From NCBI RefSeq assembly GCF_003945545.1, contig NZ_CP029617.1:3669001-3733000 (forward strand): a DNA stretch of 64,000 bases, written 5' to 3'. The stretch comes from Streptomyces sp. WAC 01529 (GTDB lineage Bacteria; Actinomycetota; Actinomycetes; Streptomycetales; Streptomycetaceae). Position numbers and translations under genes: made by a program. Shown here one piece after another: positions 34,785 to 43,377 of the stretch. Positions within the stretch are counted from its first letter, which is position 1; the number at the start of each line of letters is the position of its first letter. The notes beneath the pieces were generated by a model. It saw only the letters and a program-made list of their open reading frames with translations. It was not told where the DNA came from and made no database searches.

Positions 34785-34939
34785 GGTATTCGATTGTGGG
34801 TTTCAGTTGTGGATCTCACGCGGCGGCGACCCCGACATGCGATGGTCACCGGCGTTGTTCAAGACTGTAACCGAAGCCCTGGACCCTTGAGATAGTCGTC
34901 CGAACCGCGAGATGGATCACAAACGGGAGGTCCCCGACC

Positions 34940-35893
34940 GTGCTGGAAGAGGTCGAGCACTGGCTGAGCAGGCGTTCCTGGTCGGCCGCCGACCGCCCGC
35001 TTGACCGGCTCGCCGCCGCCAAGCGGGCGTCCGGCGCGTCGGTGAGCGTCGTGCTGCCCGCGCTGGACGAGCAGGAGACGGTCGGCGCGATCGTCGCCGA
35101 GATACGCCGCGAGCTGGTCGAGAGGACCCCGCTCATCGACGAGCTAGTGGTGATCGACTCCGGTTCGTCGGACCGGACGGCCGAGGTGGCGCGGGAGGCG
35201 GGCGCCAAGGTCGTGCACCGGGACGAGATCCTGCCGCGGATCGCGCCGCTGCCCGGCAAGGGCGAGGTGCTGTGGCGCTCGCTCCTCGTGACGAGCGGCG
35301 ACATCGTCGCGTTCGTCGACGCCGACCTGAAGGAGTTCTCGGCGGACTTCGTCTCGGGGATCGTGGGCCCGCTCCTGACCGACCCCGACGTGGCCTTCGT
35401 GAAGGCGATGTACGACCGGCCGCTCGGCGAGGCCTCCGGGCAGGGCGGCCGGGTCACCGAGCTGATGGCGCGGCCCCTTCTGAACATGCACTGGCCGCTG
35501 CTCGCCGGGTTCGTCCAGCCGCTCGGCGGGGAGTACGCGGCCCGCAGGTCCCTCCTGGAGCGGCTGCCGTTCCCCGTGGGCTACGGGGTGGAGCTGGGCC
35601 TGCTCGTCGACGCGCTGCACACGGTCGGCCTGGACGCGCTGGCCCAGGTGGACGTGGGCGTACGCAAGCACCGCCACCAGGACGGGCAGGCGCTCGGGCG
35701 GATGGCGGCGGCCATCTACCGGACGGCGCAGGTGCGGCTCGCGCGCGGACACCTCGTACGGCCGGAGCTGACGCAGTTCGAGCGGGGCGAGCGGGACGGG
35801 CAGGGGTTCGTGCCGCGGACGTACGCGGTGGACACCGAGGAGCGGCCGCCGATGGCGGGCATCGCGGAGTACGCGCACCGACGCGTGGCGTGA
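34940..35893 (+). CDS. gpgS: Glucosyl-3-phosphoglycerate synthase
   Basis: This 317-residue GT81-type GT-A enzyme transfers glucose from a nucleotide sugar to 3-phosphoglycerate. It shows SVVLPALDEQETVG, the metal-binding DAD at 127-129, and the MNxHWPLLAGFVQPLGGEYA and YGVELGLLVD motifs. The product leads to glucosylglycerate or methylglucose lipopolysaccharide precursors. GGGAGG lies about 9 nt before the GTG. It precedes otsA by 52 bp, so both handle compatible-solute sugars, although otsA has its own promoter-like sequence. Confidence 0.92.
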   Translation: MLEEVEHWLSRRSWSAADRPLDRLAAAKRASGASVSVVLPALDEQETVGAIVAEIRRELVERTPLIDELVVIDSGSSDRTAEVAREAGAKVVHRDEILPRIAPLPGKGEVLWRSLLVTSGDIVAFVDADLKEFSADFVSGIVGPLLTDPDVAFVKAMYDRPLGEASGQGGRVTELMARPLLNMHWPLLAGFVQPLGGEYAARRSLLERLPFPVGYGVELGLLVDALHTVGLDALAQVDVGVRKHRHQDGQALGRMAAAIYRTAQVRLARGHLVRPELTQFERGERDGQGFVPRTYAVDTEERPPMAGIAEYAHRRVA

Positions 35894-35909
35894 CCGGCCC
35901 CGGTCGCAC

Positions 35910-35938
35910 GTTTGCCCGGGCCCGGGACGGGCTACGTT
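35910..35938 (+). promoter_or_regulatory. Possible leaderless promoter of otsA
   Basis: TACGTT at 35933-35938 ends 7 bp before the ATG at 35946, so transcription would begin at the start codon. GTTTGC at 35910-35915 is 17 bp upstream. The absence of a ribosome site before otsA fits. Confidence 0.45.
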
Positions 35939-35945
35939 TTGCCAC

Positions 35946-37361
35946 ATGGTCTCCGAGCCCCGAAACGCAGCAGCACAGGTACTCGTCGCGTCCAACCGCG
36001 GCCCCGTCTCGTACTCGGTGGGGGAGGACGGGGAGCTGACCGCCAAGCGCGGCGGCGGCGGTCTCGTCTCCGGGCTGAGCGCCATCGGCGACGAGGCGGA
36101 CGCCCTGTGGGTGTGCGCGGCGCTCGGCGAGGGCGACCGGGAGGCGGTGCGGCGCGGGGTCGGCGAGCCGGGCGTGCGGATGCTGGACATCGACGCGGGT
36201 TCGCGCGAGGGCGTGCACGCGGCGGCGTACAACGGCGTGGCCAACTCGGTCCTGTGGTTCGTGCACCACATGCTCTACCAGACGCCCCTTGAACCGGCTT
36301 TCGGCCCGGAGTTCCGGGAGCAGTGGGAGGCGTACGAGACGTACAACCGCGCGTTCGCCGAGGCGCTGGCGGCGGAGGCGGCGCCGGGCGCCGCCGTCCT
36401 CGTGCAGGACTACCACCTGACGCTGGTGCCGGGCATGCTGCGCGAGCTGCGCGACGACGTGAGGATCGGCCACTTCTCGCACACCCCGTGGGCGCCTGCC
36501 GACTACTTCCGGATGCTGCCGGACGACGTGGCCGAGCAGGTGCTGCGGGGGATGCTCGGCGCCGACCGGCTCGGGTTCCTGACGGGGCGGTGGGCGGACG
36601 CGTTCACGGAGTGCTGTGTGCGGATGCTCGGCGGGACGTCCGGGACGCGCATCGGGGTGCACGGCCTCGGCGCCGACGCGGACTTCCTGCGGGAGCGTTC
36701 GCGGCGGGACGACGTCGAGGAGCGGATGGCGACGCTGCGGGAGCAGGTGGGCGAGGGCCGCAGGACGATCGTGCGGGTGGACAGGACGGAGCTGTCCAAG
36801 AACATCGTGCGGGGCATGCAGGCCTACCGCGAGCTGCTGCGGACCCGCCCCGAGTGGCGCGAGCGGGTCGTGCACGTCGCCTTCGCCTACCCCTCGCGGC
36901 AGGACCTCGCGGTGTACCGGGAGTACACCGCGGAGGTCTCGCGGGTCGCGGAGTCGATCAACGCGGAGTTCGGTACGGAGGGGTGGACCCCTGTGCTGCT
37001 GCACGTCGACGACGACTTCGCGCGCTCGCTGGCGGCGTACCGGCTGGCGGACGTGGCGCTGGTCAACCCGATCCGGGACGGCATGAACCTCGTCGCCAAG
37101 GAGGTGCCGGTCGTCTCCGACGAGGGGTGTGCGCTGGTGCTCTCGCGGGAGGCGGGGGCGTTCGAGGAGCTGGGCGAGGACGCGATTCCGGTCAACCCTT
37201 ATGACGTGACGGCTACGGCGGAGGCGTTGCACGCGGGGCTTTCCATGCCGGTCGGGGAGCGGGCCGAGCGGACGAAGCGGCTTGCTGCGGCGGCAACGGC
37301 GTTGCCGCCGGCTCGGTGGTTCCTGGACCAGTTGCATGCGTTGACCGGGGCTCGTTCCTAG
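35946..37361 (+). CDS. otsA: Trehalose-6-phosphate synthase
   Basis: This 471-residue GT20 enzyme makes trehalose 6-phosphate from nucleotide glucose and glucose 6-phosphate. It has VASNRGP at the N-terminus, KRGGGGLVSGLS, the VQDYHL and HFSHTPW motifs, the VDRTELSKNI segment and NPIRDGMNLVAKE near the C-terminus. The start ATG is at 35946. It is convergent with otsB, the next enzyme, with repeat family 2 between them. Convergent rather than operonic arrangement means the two are separately expressed. Confidence 0.95.
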   Translation: MVSEPRNAAAQVLVASNRGPVSYSVGEDGELTAKRGGGGLVSGLSAIGDEADALWVCAALGEGDREAVRRGVGEPGVRMLDIDAGSREGVHAAAYNGVANSVLWFVHHMLYQTPLEPAFGPEFREQWEAYETYNRAFAEALAAEAAPGAAVLVQDYHLTLVPGMLRELRDDVRIGHFSHTPWAPADYFRMLPDDVAEQVLRGMLGADRLGFLTGRWADAFTECCVRMLGGTSGTRIGVHGLGADADFLRERSRRDDVEERMATLREQVGEGRRTIVRVDRTELSKNIVRGMQAYRELLRTRPEWRERVVHVAFAYPSRQDLAVYREYTAEVSRVAESINAEFGTEGWTPVLLHVDDDFARSLAAYRLADVALVNPIRDGMNLVAKEVPVVSDEGCALVLSREAGAFEELGEDAIPVNPYDVTATAEALHAGLSMPVGERAERTKRLAAAATALPPARWFLDQLHALTGARS

Positions 37362-37447
37362 GCCGCCGCTTCGCGGCGGGTGCTCTCCCACCCACCCACC
37401 CGTTTGCCCCGTGCTGGTAGGGCACGGGTCCCGTTTGCCCCGTGCTG
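37361..37447. repeat. Dispersed repeat family 2, copy 1
   Basis: It begins with a CCGCCGC/GCGGCGG hairpin (37362-37380), then CCCACCCACCCACCCGTTTGCCCC, and a direct repeat of GTTTGCCCCGTGCTG at about 37402 and 37432. It fills the whole gap between convergent otsA and otsB and probably terminates both. Confidence 0.8.
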
Positions 37448-38320
37448 TCAGGCCAGGTGGCCCGCGAGGGTGTTGAGGAGAGCCACCACTCCCCCGGGGC
37501 CGTCCACCACCAGGTCGGCTCGGTCCGACAGTTCCGTGACCTCCGCGCTGCCGCTGCACACCAGGAGGCCCGCCATGCCGTCTCCGCGCAGTTTCTCCAC
37601 GGCGGCGAAGGCGGGGATGTCGCCCAGGTCGTCGCCCGCGTAGAGCACGGACTCCGCGCCCACCTCGCGCAGGTAGCCGGCGAGGGCCACGCCCTTGTCG
37701 ATGCCCGGGGGGCGCAGCTCAAGGACCATGCGGCCCGGCTCGACGATGAGGCCGTGCCGGTGCGCCAGCTCGGCGAGCGGTCCGCGCAGCGCGTCGAAGG
37801 CGGCCTGCGGGTCCCGGGCGCGGCGCGTGTGGACGGCGACCGCGCGGCCCTTCTCCTCTATCCAGGTGCCGCGCCAGGCGTCGATGGCGTCGAGGAAGCC
37901 AGGGAGTTCGGCGCGGACGGCCGCGACGCCGGGGTGCGGGTCGGCCGCCTGGACGGTGCCGGTGACCGCGTCCCAGCGCTCGGCGCCGTAATGCCCGAGG
38001 ACCACCAGGTGTTCGAGCCCCGGCACACCCGCGAAGCCGCCGTAGCGGACGGCGACGCCCGCCGGGCGTCCCGTGACCACGGCGACGGACCGCAGGCGCG
38101 GGGCGAGCGCGGCGAGCGCGGGCACGGCGTCCGGGTGGGCGCGGGCCTGCTCGGGGTCGGGCACGATCGCGGCGAGCGTGCCGTCGAAGTCGAGGGCCAC
38201 CACGGCCCGTTCGGGCCGCGCGAGAAACGCGGCGAGTCCATCGCGTCCGGCGGCGGTCACGGGCTCGGGCAGCCCGGAGGGCCCAGACTGGTCCGGCTGC
38301 ACGTACGTAGGGTCACCCAT
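37448..38320 (-). CDS. otsB: Trehalose-6-phosphate phosphatase
   Basis: This 290-residue HAD-superfamily phosphatase releases trehalose. It has DFDGT at 44-48 (nucleophile Asp), VVTGRP, the substrate-cap region, and GDDLGDIPAF near the C-terminus. The ATG is at 38318-38320. A MITE ends only 10 bp upstream, so the original promoter is either inside or beyond the element. The AAGG that could serve as ribosome site lies at the junction of element and gene. Confidence 0.95.
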   Translation of the reverse strand: MGDPTYVQPDQSGPSGLPEPVTAAGRDGLAAFLARPERAVVALDFDGTLAAIVPDPEQARAHPDAVPALAALAPRLRSVAVVTGRPAGVAVRYGGFAGVPGLEHLVVLGHYGAERWDAVTGTVQAADPHPGVAAVRAELPGFLDAIDAWRGTWIEEKGRAVAVHTRRARDPQAAFDALRGPLAELAHRHGLIVEPGRMVLELRPPGIDKGVALAGYLREVGAESVLYAGDDLGDIPAFAAVEKLRGDGMAGLLVCSGSAEVTELSDRADLVVDGPGGVVALLNTLAGHLA

Positions 38321-38330
38321 ACGCCCGACC

Positions 38331-38522
38331 TTAGGGCCTGTCCAGCGGATCAAGCCACGGGACGCGGGCCCTGGCACGCCGATCTGCCGCGTTGTCGTCA
38401 GTTGCCAACGCTCCGCGTTGCCGCCCTCCTCCGCCTTGCATCTCGACGCACCAGACCCCGCTCACCCACACCGAAAGGTGGCCGCCACCCGAGCGCGGCC
38501 TGATCCGCCGGACAGGCCCTAA
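38331..38522. mobile_element. MITE-like element with 19-bp inverted ends
   Basis: Ends GGGCCTGTCCAGCGGATCA (from 38334) and, inverted, GGGCCTGTCCGGCGGATCA (to 38519) match at 18 of 19 positions and are flanked by TA on both sides. The element is about 190 bp, non-coding, and inserted just upstream of otsB. TA target duplication and short inverted ends are typical of non-autonomous relatives of IS630/Tc1- or IS5-type elements. No transposase is present in the window. Confidence 0.88.
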
Positions 38523-38527
38523 CCGCG

Positions 38528-38776
38528 TCAGCGCTCCTCGCGTCGTGACTCCCGCACCCGGCGGAGCCGATTGACCGTGATCGGGTCGTGGGCCAGGGCG
38601 CGGGGGTCGTCGAGGAGGGCGTTCAGGAGCTGGTAGTAGCGCACCGGCACCATGCCGAGCTCCTCGCGGACGGCCCGCTCCTTGGCGCCGGGGCCGGGCC
38701 AGTCCCGGCGCTCAAGGGCGAGGACGGCACGGTCCCGCGCGGAGAGCCCGTGATCGGGGCGTTCCTGGTCGGTCAT
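38528..38776 (-). CDS. DUF3263 family protein
   Basis: This 82-residue small helical protein has LSARDRAVLALERRDW and RYYQLLNALLDDP, the marks of DUF3263, an actinobacterial family with a helix-turn-helix-like profile and unknown role. It stops 5 bp from the MITE and starts 10 bp downstream of the binding-protein gene on the same strand, so it probably shares that gene's transcript. Confidence 0.88.
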   Translation of the reverse strand: MTDQERPDHGLSARDRAVLALERRDWPGPGAKERAVREELGMVPVRYYQLLNALLDDPRALAHDPITVNRLRRVRESRREER

Positions 38777-38786
38777 GCGGTCAACG

Positions 38787-40052
38787 CTATTCCGCGTTCT
38801 CCGCGGTCGCCGCCTTGTTCTGGATCTGGCCGAGGATCGTGGAGGGGTCGGCGTCCTTGTCGACGGTCCTGCCGATGTTCCGCTTGATCGACGCCGAGAC
38901 CTGCGCCCACGACGTCTTGCCCACCGGGTAGAGCTGCGAGGTCGGCAGCTCCTTGAGGAACTTGCCCAGCTCGGTGTGGCCGCGGTCCTTGGCCATCGCC
39001 TCGGACGCGGAGGTCGTCACGGGCAGGATGTCGTATTCGTTCGAGAACTCAAGCACGTTCTTCTTGCTGTAGACGTAGTCCAGGAACTTGCCGGCCTCCT
39101 TGCGGTGGCCGTTCTGCTTGAACGCCATCATCCAGTCGGCGACACCCATCGTGGCCTGCGCCTTGCCGTTGATGCCGGGCGCCGGCACCATGCCGAACTT
39201 CACGCCCTTCTTGGCGGCCATCTTCATCAGCGTCGGGTGGCCGTTGAGCATGCCGACCTCGCCGCGCGAGAACGCCGCGAACGCCTCGGCGCGGTTCATC
39301 TTGCCGGGCGCCTTCGGGCCGGTCAGACCCTTGCCGACCAGTTCGTCCCTGAGCCAGGCGAACGTCTTGGCGTTCTGCTTGGAGTCGATGTCGTACGAGC
39401 CGACGTTGTCGGTGTAACCGCCGCCGCCGCTGAGCATCCACATCAGCGTCTCGGCGGGCGCCTCCTCGGGACCGAGGGGCAGCGCGTACGGGATCTTCAC
39501 GCCGCGCGCCTTGAGGGCCTTGGCGGCGGACTGCAGCTCGCCCCAGCTCCGCGGCGGGGTGAGGTTCGCGTCCTTGAAGAGCTTGGTGTTGTAGAAGAGC
39601 AGGCGCGTGGAGGAGGCGAACGGCATGCCGTACTGAATGCGGTTGACCTCGCCGGCCTGGGCGAGCGGGGCCATGAAGTCGGCCTGGGTGGCGATGGAGA
39701 GCAGCTCGTCGGCCTCGTAGAGCTTGTCCTGCGCGGCGTAGTCGGCGTACGCGCCGATCTGCGCCAGGTCAGGGGCCTCGTCCTTCTTGACCATCTCCTT
39801 GACCTCGCGGTCCACGTCGTTCCAGGAGTGGACGGTCACCTCGACGTTGATGTCGGGGTTCTCCTTCTCGAAGCCCTTGACGACCTCGGCCCAGTACTTC
39901 TTGGAGCTGTTCGCCGCGGAGTCGCCGTAGTCGGCGGCCACCAGCTTGATGGTGACGTCGCCGGAGTCGCCCGGACCGCCGCAGCCGGCGAGAACGCCCG
40001 CCATGCCCAGTGCGGCCACTGCCGCGGTCAGTCCTGTCGCGCGCCGCTGCAC
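38787..40052 (-). CDS. Sugar ABC transporter binding lipoprotein
   Basis: This 421-residue family 1 extracellular solute-binding protein has a lipobox VLAGC with Cys 24 after a hydrophobic signal, so it is a membrane-anchored lipoprotein. It contains PDLAQIGAYADYA, SSTRLLFYNTKLF and SRGEVGMLNGHP. No permease or ATPase gene is adjacent, so it must use components encoded elsewhere. The divergent SIS gene and the DasR-like site between them suggest an amino sugar or chitooligosaccharide ligand. The GTG at 40050-40052 is preceded by GAGGGTGGGG. Confidence 0.88.
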   Translation of the reverse strand: MQRRATGLTAAVAALGMAGVLAGCGGPGDSGDVTIKLVAADYGDSAANSSKKYWAEVVKGFEKENPDINVEVTVHSWNDVDREVKEMVKKDEAPDLAQIGAYADYAAQDKLYEADELLSIATQADFMAPLAQAGEVNRIQYGMPFASSTRLLFYNTKLFKDANLTPPRSWGELQSAAKALKARGVKIPYALPLGPEEAPAETLMWMLSGGGGYTDNVGSYDIDSKQNAKTFAWLRDELVGKGLTGPKAPGKMNRAEAFAAFSRGEVGMLNGHPTLMKMAAKKGVKFGMVPAPGINGKAQATMGVADWMMAFKQNGHRKEAGKFLDYVYSKKNVLEFSNEYDILPVTTSASEAMAKDRGHTELGKFLKELPTSQLYPVGKTSWAQVSASIKRNIGRTVDKDADPSTILGQIQNKAATAENAE

Positions 40053-40127
40053 AGCTGCCCCACCCTCATTACTTCCGCTTGCTTGTGTCGATCCAATTGA
40101 ACCGCGAGTTTCCCCCGACTTCGGACA

Positions 40128-40143
40128 CAAGGTCTACACCACC
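40128..40143. promoter_or_regulatory. DasR-like dre site between binding protein and SIS gene
   Basis: CAAGGTCTACACCACC matches 11 of 16 consensus positions, with the central GGTCTA-ACCAC intact. It lies about 75-100 bp from both divergent starts and could control both. Confidence 0.5.
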
Positions 40144-40229
40144 CCCGTATCACTTGTGCAACGACGGTCCCGCCGATGACCATGGCGGGAGTCCCGCACC
40201 AGTCCCGTACTGACGAGGAGCCCCGGCGC

Positions 40230-41123
40230 ATGTCGCGTACCGCAGCAGAAATAGCCACTCAGCCCGCCTGCTGGCGCCGTGCGGCACAGGCGGCCGCAGC
40301 GTTCGAGGGGCTGCCGGAGCCGGGCGAGCGGGTCGCCGTCACCGGCTGCGGGACGTCGTGGTTCATGGCCCTCGCGTACGCGGCTCTGCGCGAGGCCGCC
40401 GGGCAGGGCGAGACGGACGCGTTCGCGTCGTCGGAGTTCCCGGCCGGGCGGCGGTACGACCGGGTGGTGGCGATCACCCGCTCCGGCACCACGACGGAGG
40501 TCCTCGAACTGCTCGGCAGGCTGAAGGGCTCGGTCCCCACGCTCGCCCTGACCGCGGACCCGAAGACCCCCGTCATGGACGCGGCGGACACGATCGCGGT
40601 CCTGGACTGGGCGGACGAGGAGTCGGTGGTCCAGACCCGCTTCGCCACGACGGCGCTCGCCTTCCTGCGGGCCGGGCTCGGTGAGATCCCCGGGGTGAAG
40701 CCGGTGGCGGAGGCGGCGGTCGACGCGGAGCTGGCGGTGACGGAGCCGCTGCCGGAGGCGGTGGTCGGGGCGGAGCAGTGGACGTTCCTGGGGCGCGGCT
40801 GGACGTACGGGCTCGCGCTGGAGGCGGCGCTGAAGATGCGGGAGGCGGCGGGGGCGTGGACGGAGTCGTACCCGGCGATGGAGTACCGCCACGGGCCGAT
40901 CTCCATCACCGGCCCCGGCCGGGTGACGTGGATGTTCGGCACGCTTCCGGAGGGCCTGGCGGGTGACGTGGCCCGGGTCGGCGGCGAACTCGTCGCGCAC
41001 CAGTCCGCGGACCCCCTGGCGGACCTGATCCGCGCGCAGCGCCTCGCGGTGGCGCTGGCGGAGTCCCGGGGGTACGACCCGGACCGCCCGCGGAACCTCA
41101 CGCGGAGCGTGATCCTCAGCTAG
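40230..41123 (+). CDS. SIS-domain amino-sugar isomerase/deaminase
   Basis: This 297-residue protein has two SIS domains (about residues 15-150 and 170-297), with GCGTSWFMALAYA, ITRSGTTTEVLE, GRGWTYGLALEAALKMRE and YRHGPIS. This matches NagB-II/AgaS-type enzymes, which convert glucosamine- or galactosamine-6-phosphate to the ketose phosphate plus ammonia. The ATG at 40230 has GAGGAG about 9 nt upstream; ATGs from 40176 are less likely. Context with NagA, a sugar kinase and an aldolase supports amino-sugar breakdown. Confidence 0.88.
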   Translation: MSRTAAEIATQPACWRRAAQAAAAFEGLPEPGERVAVTGCGTSWFMALAYAALREAAGQGETDAFASSEFPAGRRYDRVVAITRSGTTTEVLELLGRLKGSVPTLALTADPKTPVMDAADTIAVLDWADEESVVQTRFATTALAFLRAGLGEIPGVKPVAEAAVDAELAVTEPLPEAVVGAEQWTFLGRGWTYGLALEAALKMREAAGAWTESYPAMEYRHGPISITGPGRVTWMFGTLPEGLAGDVARVGGELVAHQSADPLADLIRAQRLAVALAESRGYDPDRPRNLTRSVILS

Positions 41124-41156
41124 CGGGCGCCTGGTCAGGGGCCGGGGTCGGGCGGC

Positions 41157-42173
41157 TCACCTGGGGGTGATGGCGATGCCCTCCGGGTGGTTGCCGGTGC
41201 GCAGGGTCGCCCGCACCTTGGTGAGCCCCGGGTCGATCACCGAGACGGTGTCGGAGTCCTCGTTGGTGACCCAGACCCGGCTGCCGCCCGGGCTGACCGC
41301 CACGCCCTGCGGTGTCTTGCCCACGGGCACCTGGGAGAGGACGCCGCCGGTCGTGGTGTCGATGACGAGGAGCACGTCGGCCGCGGAGTCCGCCGCGTAC
41401 AGCCGCCGCCCGTCGGGGCTGAGCCCCAGGCCGAGCGGTGCCTTGCCGACGGGCCAGGTGGCCGTCACCTTGCGGGTGGCGGTGTCGATGGCGGAGATGC
41501 TCCCGGAGCCGGTGTTGGCGACGTAGACCCTGTCCCCCTTCGTGGTGGCGACGACCCCGCTCGGGAAGTCGCCCACGGGGATCTGGGCCAGGGGCTCGTG
41601 ACCCCTGGAGAGCACGGTGACGTTGTTGCTGCCGCTGTTGGTGACGTAGGCGGTCCCATCGGGCAGGGTGGCGACGCTGTGCGGGAGTTCCCCGACCGTG
41701 GGCGTCGCGACGACTCTGCGGCTGGCCGTGTCGATGACGGAGACGTTGGCGCTGCCCCAGTTCGCCGCGAACACCCAGCGGCCGTCGCGGCTCGGGAAGG
41801 CCGAGAAGGGGTACGAGCCGACCGGGACGGTCGCCACGGCCCTGCGGCTGCCCGTCTCGATGAAGGAGACCGAGTCGGAGAGGCCGTTCGCCACGTACAC
41901 GTGGGAGCCGTCGGGGGCCGCGCCCACGCCGGTCGGCCCGCTGCCCACCGCCGGGGCGGCGACGGCTCTCTCCAGCCGGACGTCGAAGGCGGAGGCGCTG
42001 CCGGAACCGCTGTTGGCCACGTAGGCGACGATGCGCATCGGGAAGTCCCTGTCCCTGTCCCCGTCGGCCGGCGGGGCGGATGCCGCGGCGGAGGTGCAGG
42101 CCATGACGGCGAGCACGCACCCGAGCGTCAGACGGACACGGGAGCGGCGGCTGGCTGCGGAGAACCTGAGCAT
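41157..42173 (-). CDS. YVTN-type beta-propeller lipoprotein
   Basis: This 338-residue exported beta-propeller has an N-terminal signal with VMAC (possible lipobox), then seven repeats of about 42 residues of the YVTN type (VYVANxxSxSVSxIDTxxxxVxATxPVG). It probably lies on the outer face of the membrane as a binding or scaffold protein; no active site is visible. AGAGGTGG precedes the ATG at 42171-42173. It is divergent from nagK, and the dre site at 42378 lies between them. Confidence 0.88.
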   Translation of the reverse strand: MLRFSAASRRSRVRLTLGCVLAVMACTSAAASAPPADGDRDRDFPMRIVAYVANSGSGSASAFDVRLERAVAAPAVGSGPTGVGAAPDGSHVYVANGLSDSVSFIETGSRRAVATVPVGSYPFSAFPSRDGRWVFAANWGSANVSVIDTASRRVVATPTVGELPHSVATLPDGTAYVTNSGSNNVTVLSRGHEPLAQIPVGDFPSGVVATTKGDRVYVANTGSGSISAIDTATRKVTATWPVGKAPLGLGLSPDGRRLYAADSAADVLLVIDTTTGGVLSQVPVGKTPQGVAVSPGGSRVWVTNEDSDTVSVIDPGLTKVRATLRTGNHPEGIAITPR

Positions 42174-42377
42174 GGATCCACCTCTGCGGCTGTGGGGAGT
42201 CCGGGACGGAAGTGCATGGTCAAACGCCCGGCAGGCCCGTTCCACACGGGCGCGGGAGGGTTTCGTTCTTTCGCATGGCGGATCTGTGGCAAATCGTCCA
42301 TTCCGCATACTTGCGGGTGTCATATGACAACAGCGTCCCTGCCGTCCCGGGCCTTCCGGTGCCCGACCCGCCTCTCA

Positions 42378-42393
42378 GGTGGACTAGACCTTT
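42378..42393. promoter_or_regulatory. DasR-like dre site upstream of nagK
   Basis: GGTGGACTAGACCTTT matches 11 of 16 consensus positions, with the core GGxCTAGACC kept. It ends 28 bp before the GTG at 42421. NagKA genes are established DasR targets in Streptomyces, which makes this the best-supported of the three sites in the window. Confidence 0.65.
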
Positions 42394-42420
42394 CGCAGGG
42401 TGACGGGCGAGACTGTCCCC

Positions 42421-43377
42421 GTGAGACACGTCATCGCCCTCGATGTGGGCGGCACCGGAATGAAGGCCGCCCTGGTAGGGGCGGACGGCACCCTGCTGCA
42501 CGAGGCGCGCCGCCCGACCGGGCGCGACCGCGGCCCGGACGCCGTGGTGGAGTCCATCCTCGGCTTCGCCGAGGACCTCCGCGCCCACGGCACCGCCCAC
42601 CTCGGCGAGCCCGCCGCCGCGGCGGGCGTGGCGGTGCCCGGCATCATCGACGCCGCCCGCGGCACCGCCGTCTACGCGGCGAACCTCGGCTGGAGCGACG
42701 TACCCCTCAGGGACCTCCTCAGCGCCCGCCTGGGAGGCGTCCCCGTGGCGCTCGGCCACGACGTCCGCACCGGCGGCCTCGCGGAGGGCCGCATAGGGGC
42801 GGGCAAGGGCGCGGACCGGTTCCTGTTCGTGCCCCTGGGCACCGGGATCGCGGGCGCCATCGGCATCGGGGGCGCCATCGAACCGGGCGCCCACGGCTCG
42901 GCAGGCGAGATCGGCCACATCGTCGTACGCCCCGGTGGCCCGCCCTGCGGCTGCGGCCAGCGCGGCTGCCTGGAGCGCCTGGCCTCCGCCTCCGCGGTGA
43001 GCAGGGCCTGGGCCGAGGCGAGCGGCGACCCGGAGGCGGACGCCGCGGACTGCGCCAAGGCCGTGGAGTCCGGCGACCCGAGGGCCCAGGAGGTCTGGCG
43101 GAACGCGATCGACGCCCTCGCCGACGGCCTGCTCACCGCCCTCACTCTGCTGGACCCGCACACGCTGATCATCGGTGGCGGTCTCGCCGAGGCGGGGGAA
43201 ACGTTGTTCACGCCGCTGCGGGCCGCCGTCGCGGCGCGCGTCGTCCAGTTCCAGACGCTGCCCCGGATCGTGCCCGCGGCCCTCGGCGACACCGCCGGGT
43301 GCCTGGGCGCGGGCCTGCTCGCCTGGGACCTGCTCGACCGAGCAGCTCCCACCGACCCCACGGAGGTAACCACCTGA
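42421..43377 (+). CDS. nagK: ROK-family N-acetylhexosamine kinase
   Basis: This 318-residue ROK kinase has the ATP motif LDVGGTGMK, GIIDAARG, LGTGIAGAI, EIGHIVV, and the zinc signature CGCGQRGCLE. In this context it phosphorylates GlcNAc or GalNAc arising inside the cell. The GTG at 42421 starts the conserved sequence; a GTG at 42400 would add seven residues. The ATG of nagA overlaps its stop (TGATG). A dre site lies just upstream. Confidence 0.9.
   Translation: MRHVIALDVGGTGMKAALVGADGTLLHEARRPTGRDRGPDAVVESILGFAEDLRAHGTAHLGEPAAAAGVAVPGIIDAARGTAVYAANLGWSDVPLRDLLSARLGGVPVALGHDVRTGGLAEGRIGAGKGADRFLFVPLGTGIAGAIGIGGAIEPGAHGSAGEIGHIVVRPGGPPCGCGQRGCLERLASASAVSRAWAEASGDPEADAADCAKAVESGDPRAQEVWRNAIDALADGLLTALTLLDPHTLIIGGGLAEAGETLFTPLRAAVAARVVQFQTLPRIVPAALGDTAGCLGAGLLAWDLLDRAAPTDPTEVTT

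Noticed and set aside
38331..38522. MITE as a transcription terminator or attachment site
   Set aside because: The inverted ends are 19 bp with TA flanks and about 150 bp between, which fits a mobile element better than a terminator; no integrase is present.
41187..43376. Very long frame antisense to the YVTN propeller gene and running into nagA
   Set aside because: The antisense part has no domain signature, and nagA has its own overlapping start and ribosome site at 43377.
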